Shown here in pieces: positions 59,805-64,000 of a stretch of DNA of 64,000 bases. Location: positions 124,001 to 188,000 of the forward strand of contig JAHBZT010000004.1 of assembly GCA_019635315.1 (NCBI GenBank), written 5' to 3'. The notes beneath the pieces were generated by a model, which was given only the letters and a program-made list of their open reading frames with translations, had not been told where the DNA came from and ran no database searches. Source of the stretch: Rubrivivax sp. (lineage in GTDB: Bacteria > Pseudomonadota > Gammaproteobacteria > Burkholderiales > Burkholderiaceae_C). The stretch's first letter is position 1; every line of letters begins with the position of its first letter. A program made the translations under genes and the position numbers.

Positions 59805-61601
59805 ATGAGTTACCGCGCCCCCGTCAAGGACATGCTGTTCGTCATGCAGGAACTCGCCGGCATCGACGCCGTCGCGGCGCTGCCCGGGCACGAGGACCAT
59901 GGCCTCGACACCGCGGCCGCGGTGCTGGAGGAATGCGCGAAGTTCAACGAGGGCGTCGTCGCGCCGCTGAACTGGGAGGGCGACAAGGCCCCGTCGTCGC
60001 TCAAGGACGGGTCGGTCACGACGACGACGGGCTTCAAGGCAGCCTTCCGCCAGTTTGCCGAAGGCGGCTGGCAGGGCCTGCAGCACCCGGCCGAGTTCGG
60101 CGGCCAGGGCCTGCCCAAGCTGATCGGCGCCGCCTGCAACGAGATGGTCAACAGCGCCAACCTCAGCTTCGCGCTCTGCCCGCTGCTGACCGACGGCGCC
60201 ATCGAGGCGCTGCTGACCGCCGGCACGCCCGAGCAGCAGCAGACCTGCATCCCGAAGATGATCTCGGGCGAGTGGACCGGCACGATGAACCTGACCGAGC
60301 CGCAGGCCGGTTCGGACCTCAGCCTGGTGCGCACCCGTGCCGAGCCGCAACCCGACGGGACCTACCGCCTGTTCGGCACCAAGATCTTCATCACCTACGG
60401 CGAGCACGACATGGCGGACAACATCGTCCACCTGGTGCTCGCGCGCGTGACCGGCGCGCCCGAGGGCGTCAAGGGCATCAGCCTGTTCGTGTGCCCGAAG
60501 GTGCTGCCGGACGGCACGCGCAACGACGTGCACTGCGTCAGCATCGAGCACAAGCTGGGCATCAAGGCCAGCCCGACGGCGGTGCTGCAGTACGGCGACG
60601 GCATCACGCGACCGGGCGGCGCCGCCGGCGCGGTGGCCACGCTGGTGGGCCAGGAGAACCGCGGCCTCGAGTACATGTTCATCATGATGAACGCGGCGCG
60701 CTTCGCGGTCGGCGTGCAGGGCATCGCGCTCGCCGAGCGCGCCTACCAGAAGGCGGTGGCCTATGCGCGCGACCGCGTGCAGAGCCGGCCGGTGGACGGC
60801 AGCGTGCCCGGCGCCGCGGCCATCATCCACCACCCCGACGTGCGACGCATGCTGATGACGATGCGCGCGCACACCGAGGCCTGCCGCGCGCTCGCGCTGG
60901 TCGCCGCCGCGGCCTACGATGCCGCGCATGCGCACCCCGACGCCGCGGTGCGCAAGGACAACCAGGCCTTCTACGAATTCATGGTGCCGCTGGTCAAGGG
61001 CCTGTCCACCGAGATGAGCCTGGAGGTCGCCAGCCTGGGCGTGCAGGTGCACGGCGGCATGGGCTTCATCGAGGAGACCGGGGCCGCGCAGTACCTGCGC
61101 GACGCCAAGATCCTGACCATCTACGAGGGCACGACCGCGATCCAGGCCAACGACCTGGTCGGCCGCAAGACGGCACGCGACGGCGGCACGGTGGCGCGCG
61201 CGGTGGCCGCGCGCATCGAGGCCACCGAGGCCGAGCTCTCGCGCCGCGACAGCGTGGCCTGCCGCGCGATGCGGGGGCGGCTCGCGGCGGCGCGCCAGGC
61301 CTTCCTGGACACCGTCGACTTCGTCGTCGCACGCGGCAAGGCCGACCCGAATGCGGTCTTCGCCGGCAGCGTGCCCTACCTGATGCTGGCCGGCACCACG
61401 GTCGCCGGCTGGCAGATGGCGCGTACGCTGATCGCCGCCGAGGACCGCCTGGCCGCCGGCGAAGACGCCGGGTTCATGCGCGCGAAGACCGTCACCGCGC
61501 GCTTTTACGCCGACCACATCCTGAACAAGGTGCCCGCGCTGCGCGACAGCATCGTCGAGGGCGCCGACGCCGTGACCGCCCTGCCGCTGGAGGCCTTCTG
61601 A
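59805..61601 (+). CDS. Acyl-CoA dehydrogenase (long form, DmdC/FadE-like)
   Basis: 598 residues, longer than the classic 380-residue enzymes because of an N-terminal helical extension and a C-terminal domain, as in DmdC-type and related dehydrogenases. FAD/substrate motifs include MNLTEPQAGSDLSLVRTRAE, FGTKIFITYGEHDM and VQVHGGMGFIEETGAAQYLRDAKI, and the catalytic Glu is in ILTIYEGTTAIQANDLVGRK. It oxidises an acyl-CoA to enoyl-CoA and passes electrons to EtfBA encoded just upstream. The substrate cannot be fixed from sequence. Its stop overlaps the next start (TGATG). Confidence 0.93.
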   Translation: MSYRAPVKDMLFVMQELAGIDAVAALPGHEDHGLDTAAAVLEECAKFNEGVVAPLNWEGDKAPSSLKDGSVTTTTGFKAAFRQFAEGGWQGLQHPAEFGGQGLPKLIGAACNEMVNSANLSFALCPLLTDGAIEALLTAGTPEQQQTCIPKMISGEWTGTMNLTEPQAGSDLSLVRTRAEPQPDGTYRLFGTKIFITYGEHDMADNIVHLVLARVTGAPEGVKGISLFVCPKVLPDGTRNDVHCVSIEHKLGIKASPTAVLQYGDGITRPGGAAGAVATLVGQENRGLEYMFIMMNAARFAVGVQGIALAERAYQKAVAYARDRVQSRPVDGSVPGAAAIIHHPDVRRMLMTMRAHTEACRALALVAAAAYDAAHAHPDAAVRKDNQAFYEFMVPLVKGLSTEMSLEVASLGVQVHGGMGFIEETGAAQYLRDAKILTIYEGTTAIQANDLVGRKTARDGGTVARAVAARIEATEAELSRRDSVACRAMRGRLAAARQAFLDTVDFVVARGKADPNAVFAGSVPYLMLAGTTVAGWQMARTLIAAEDRLAAGEDAGFMRAKTVTARFYADHILNKVPALRDSIVEGADAVTALPLEAF

Positions 61602-62602
61602 TGTCCGTTCCCCGCCAGCCGCTGCCAGCGGCCCTGCAGCGCGTGCCGTTCCCGGTGATCGGCGCGCCGCTGTTCATCGTCAGCAACCCCAAGCTGGTCG
61701 TCGCGCAGTGCACGGCCGGCATCGTGGGCAGCATGCCGGCGCTCAATGCGCGCCCGGCGGCGCAGCTGGACGACTGGCTGGCCGAGATCACCGAGTCGCT
61801 GGCGGCCTGGGACCGTGCGCATCCGGACCGTCCGGCGGCGCCTTTCGCGATCAACCAGATCGTGCACAAGACCAACGACCGCCTGGAGCACGACATGGCG
61901 GTGTGCGCCAAGTACAAGGTGCCCATCGTCATCACCAGCCTGGGCGCGCGCACCGACATCAACGACGCGGTGCACGGCTGGGGCGGCATCGTGCTGCACG
62001 ACGTGATCAACAACGCCTTCGCGAGGAAGGCGGTCGAGAAGGGCGCCGACGGGCTGATCGCGGTGGCCGCCGGCGCCGGCGGCCATGCCGGCGTCAAGAG
62101 CCCGTTCGCGCTGGTGCAGGAGATCCGCGAGTGGTTCGGCGGCCCGCTGGCGCTGTCCGGCGCCATCGCCACCGGCGACGCGGTGCTGGCCGCGCTGGCG
62201 ATGGGCGCCGACTTCGCCTACATCGGCAGCGCCTTCATCGCCACCGACGAGGCGCGTGCGTCGGACGCCTACAAGCAGTGCATCGTCGAGAGCACCAGCG
62301 ACGACATCGTCTACTCCAGCCTGTTCACCGGCGTGCACGGCAACTACCTCAAGCCCAGCATCCGCGCTGCCGGCATGGACCCCGACCACCTGCCGGAGAG
62401 CGACCCGAGCAAGATGGACTTCGGCGGCGGCCCGACCGGCGAACCCGGCGCCAAGAAGGCCTGGAAGGACATCTGGGGCTGCGGCCAGGGCATCGCCCCG
62501 GTGAAGGCCATCGTGCCGGCCGCCGACCTGGTGGCGCGGCTGCGGCGCGAGTTCGACGCGGCGGCCGGCCGCATCGCGCAGCGCATGGGGCAGCCGCTGT
62601 GA
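61601..62602 (+). CDS. Nitronate monooxygenase-like FMN protein
   Basis: 333 residues of the 2-nitropropane dioxygenase/NMO fold. Starts PFPVIGAPLFIVSNPKLVVAQCTAGIVGSMPALNAR; FMN-phosphate motif VAAGAGGHAG and a second site GADFAYIGSAFIATDEA. It overlaps the acyl-CoA dehydrogenase stop by one base, so the two act together at least in expression. Members of this fold oxidise nitronates, and a related group are enoyl-reductase-like, so the real substrate is open. Confidence 0.9.
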   Translation: MSVPRQPLPAALQRVPFPVIGAPLFIVSNPKLVVAQCTAGIVGSMPALNARPAAQLDDWLAEITESLAAWDRAHPDRPAAPFAINQIVHKTNDRLEHDMAVCAKYKVPIVITSLGARTDINDAVHGWGGIVLHDVINNAFARKAVEKGADGLIAVAAGAGGHAGVKSPFALVQEIREWFGGPLALSGAIATGDAVLAALAMGADFAYIGSAFIATDEARASDAYKQCIVESTSDDIVYSSLFTGVHGNYLKPSIRAAGMDPDHLPESDPSKMDFGGGPTGEPGAKKAWKDIWGCGQGIAPVKAIVPAADLVARLRREFDAAAGRIAQRMGQPL

Positions 62603-62640
62603 GCCGCGTGCACGCCCGACCCGCGAAGGACGACGCCGAC

Positions 62641-62967
62641 ATGAATACCAAGACTCCCGCCTCGCGCCGTGCCGGCGCGGCCGTGGCGCTGCTGCTGGGC
62701 GTCGCGGCGCTGCTCGCCGCCTGCACCTCGGTGCGCGTCGGCGTCGGCGTGCCGATCGGCCGCATCGGCGGCGCCTCGGTCTCGGTCGGCAGCGACGGCA
62801 GCGTCGGCGGCACGGTGGGCGTGGACCGCGGCGGCGTCTCGGTCGGGGTCGGGGCCAGCGGCCGCCTGCCCGAGAAGCAGGCCGAGCCGGCAAGCGCCCA
62901 GTCCGCAGAAGCGGCGGCCTCGGCGGCGTCCGCCGCCGCCGACGGCGCCTCGGCGCCCGGCAAGTGA
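62641..62967 (+). CDS. Small glycine-rich lipoprotein, function unknown
   Basis: 108 residues. Signal peptide with lipobox LLAAC (Cys near residue 28). The mature part is a Gly/Val/Ser repeat region (VRVGVGVPIGRIGGASVSVG, then VGGTVGVDRGGVSVGVGASG), probably beta-rich, ending in an Ala/Ser tail. No catalytic motif. Lies 38 bases after the nitronate monooxygenase gene and overlaps the amidohydrolase start (GTGA). Confidence 0.75.
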   Translation: MNTKTPASRRAGAAVALLLGVAALLAACTSVRVGVGVPIGRIGGASVSVGSDGSVGGTVGVDRGGVSVGVGASGRLPEKQAEPASAQSAEAAASAASAAADGASAPGK

Positions 62968-64000
62968 ACGCGCCGCGCCGCGCGCTGGTCAACGCGCGCA
63001 TCTTCCACAGCGCGGCCGGCGAGCTGCGCCCCGGCGTCGTCTTGATCGAGGGCGATCGCATCGCCGACGTGCTGGACGGCGCGCCGGCGGTGCACGACGC
63101 CGAGCTCATCGACGCCGGCGGGCGCGTCGTGCTGCCGGGGCTGATCGACGCCCATGTGCACGTGGTCGCCGCGTCGCACGACCTGATCGCGCTGGCGATG
63201 CAGCCGCCTTCGCTGGTCGGCGCGCACAGCAGCCACATCATGCGCAGCATGCTGATGCGCGGCTTCACGACCGTGCGCGATGCCGCCGGCGCCGACTTCG
63301 GCCTGCAGGAGGCGGTGGCGCGCGGGCTGTACGAGGGGCCGCGCCTGTTCATCGCCGGCCAGCCGATCAGCCAGACCGGCGGCCATGCCGACATGCGGCC
63401 CAAGGGCGTGGGCCGTGGCCCCCGCGGCACCGAGATGTTCTGCAGCTGCGCCGGGCTGGGACTCGTCGGCGCCATCGCCGACGGCGTCGGCGAGGTGCGG
63501 CGCGCGGTGCGCGAGCAGGTGCGCAACGGCGCCAACCACATCAAGATCATGGCCGGCGGCGGCATCAGCAGCCCGACCGACCCGATCGACGGCACCCAGT
63601 TCAGTGTCGAGGAACTGCGTGCCGCGGTCGAGGAGGCCGAGGCCGCCAACCTGTATGCGCTGGCGCACGCCTACTCGCCGCGTGCGGTGACGCGCGCGGT
63701 GCAGGCCGGCGTGCGCAGCATCGAGCATGGCAACCTGATCGACGCGCCGACCGCGCGCGTGATGAAGCAGCACGGCGCCTACCTGGTGCCCACGCTGTCC
63801 ACCTACGACGCGCTGGCCGCCGAGGGACAGCGCCTGGGCTGGAGCGCGGCCATGCTGGACAAGCTGGAGGTCGTCAAGGCGCGTGGCCTGGACGCCGTGC
63901 GCATCGCGCGCGCCGAGGGCGTGCCGGTGGTCTTCGGCACCGACCTGCTGGGCCACATGCACGACCGCCAGAGCGGCGAATTCGCGATCCGTGCCGCGGC
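62964..64000 (+). CDS. Metal-dependent amidohydrolase (3' end outside window)
   Basis: At least 345 codons, running off the window end. GTG start at 62964 overlapping the lipoprotein stop. Amidohydrolase-superfamily metal ligands are present in order: HxH in IDAHVHVVAAS, a carbamylated-Lys candidate in NHIKIMAGGG, His in ALAHAYSP, His in SIEHGNLID, and Asp in VFGTDLLGH. The pattern suits imidazolonepropionase-like or Xaa-Pro dipeptidase-like enzymes with two metals. The substrate is unknown. Confidence 0.88.
   Translation, partial: MNAPRRALVNARIFHSAAGELRPGVVLIEGDRIADVLDGAPAVHDAELIDAGGRVVLPGLIDAHVHVVAASHDLIALAMQPPSLVGAHSSHIMRSMLMRGFTTVRDAAGADFGLQEAVARGLYEGPRLFIAGQPISQTGGHADMRPKGVGRGPRGTEMFCSCAGLGLVGAIADGVGEVRRAVREQVRNGANHIKIMAGGGISSPTDPIDGTQFSVEELRAAVEEAEAANLYALAHAYSPRAVTRAVQAGVRSIEHGNLIDAPTARVMKQHGAYLVPTLSTYDALAAEGQRLGWSAAMLDKLEVVKARGLDAVRIARAEGVPVVFGTDLLGHMHDRQSGEFAIRAA

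Overview
This is a very GC-rich (roughly 70% by eye) chromosomal window whose gene order fits a betaproteobacterium of the order Burkholderiales, probably near the Rubrivivax/Leptothrix/Ideonella group. Supporting blocks are ilvBHC-pssA-leuA, tig-clpP-clpX-lon with tRNA genes, hpnCDE, and a sigma factor-DUF3619-DUF3106-RDD operon. The family placement is inference. I see no phage, insertion sequence or CRISPR array. Overlapping stop/start codons (ATGA, GTGA, TGATG) join most neighbours into long operons.

Layout. 1-4.7 kb: the 3' end of nadE, then glnB, then a leftward operon (ECF-like sigma factor, DUF3619, DUF3106, RDD, LOG protein). 4.9-11.2 kb: branched-chain amino acid synthesis (ilvB, ilvH, ilvC, pssA, leuA) with two RNA-level control candidates: twin covarying hairpins before ilvH, and a leucine leader peptide plus attenuator before leuA. 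11.3-17.7 kb: a PBP7-type endopeptidase, an IclR regulator, a TIGR03790 protein, and the squalene genes hpnC, hpnD, hpnE. 17.7-22.2 kb: an RND efflux adaptor and pump behind a near-consensus promoter overlapped by a perfect palindrome. 22.2-28.9 kb: tRNA-Leu(TAG), tig, clpP, clpX, lon, tRNA-Gly, tRNA-Cys, with two REP-like repeats flanking clpPX.

29.3-56.4 kb is the accessory heart of the window, about 27 kb of signalling genes on one strand. A four-PAS NarX-type kinase and its LuxR-type regulator come first. Then come a kinase without an ATPase domain and a 1453-residue hybrid (PAS-PAS-HisKA-ATPase-REC-Hpt-REC-EAL) that holds a whole phosphorelay ending in a c-di-GMP phosphodiesterase. A chemosensory block follows: a membrane receptor, a soluble receptor with two signalling tips, a protein of three CheW domains, CheB, a HEAT-repeat protein, CheR, a CheY, a frameshifted CheA, a small STAS-like protein, a soluble receptor and another CheY. 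Without a break it runs into a stressosome-type module (RsbR, RsbS, two RsbT-like kinases, an RsbX-like phosphatase). It closes with a histidine kinase carrying an RsbU-like N-terminal domain, a third CheY, and a paralogue of the HEAT protein. I read this as one locus in which a chemosensory array and a partner-switching module share receiver and kinase outputs.

56.5-64 kb: tRNA-Leu(TAA), an Atg22-like MFS transporter, then an operator-like palindrome ahead of etfB-etfA, an acyl-CoA dehydrogenase, a nitronate monooxygenase-like protein, a small lipoprotein, and an amidohydrolase cut by the window end.
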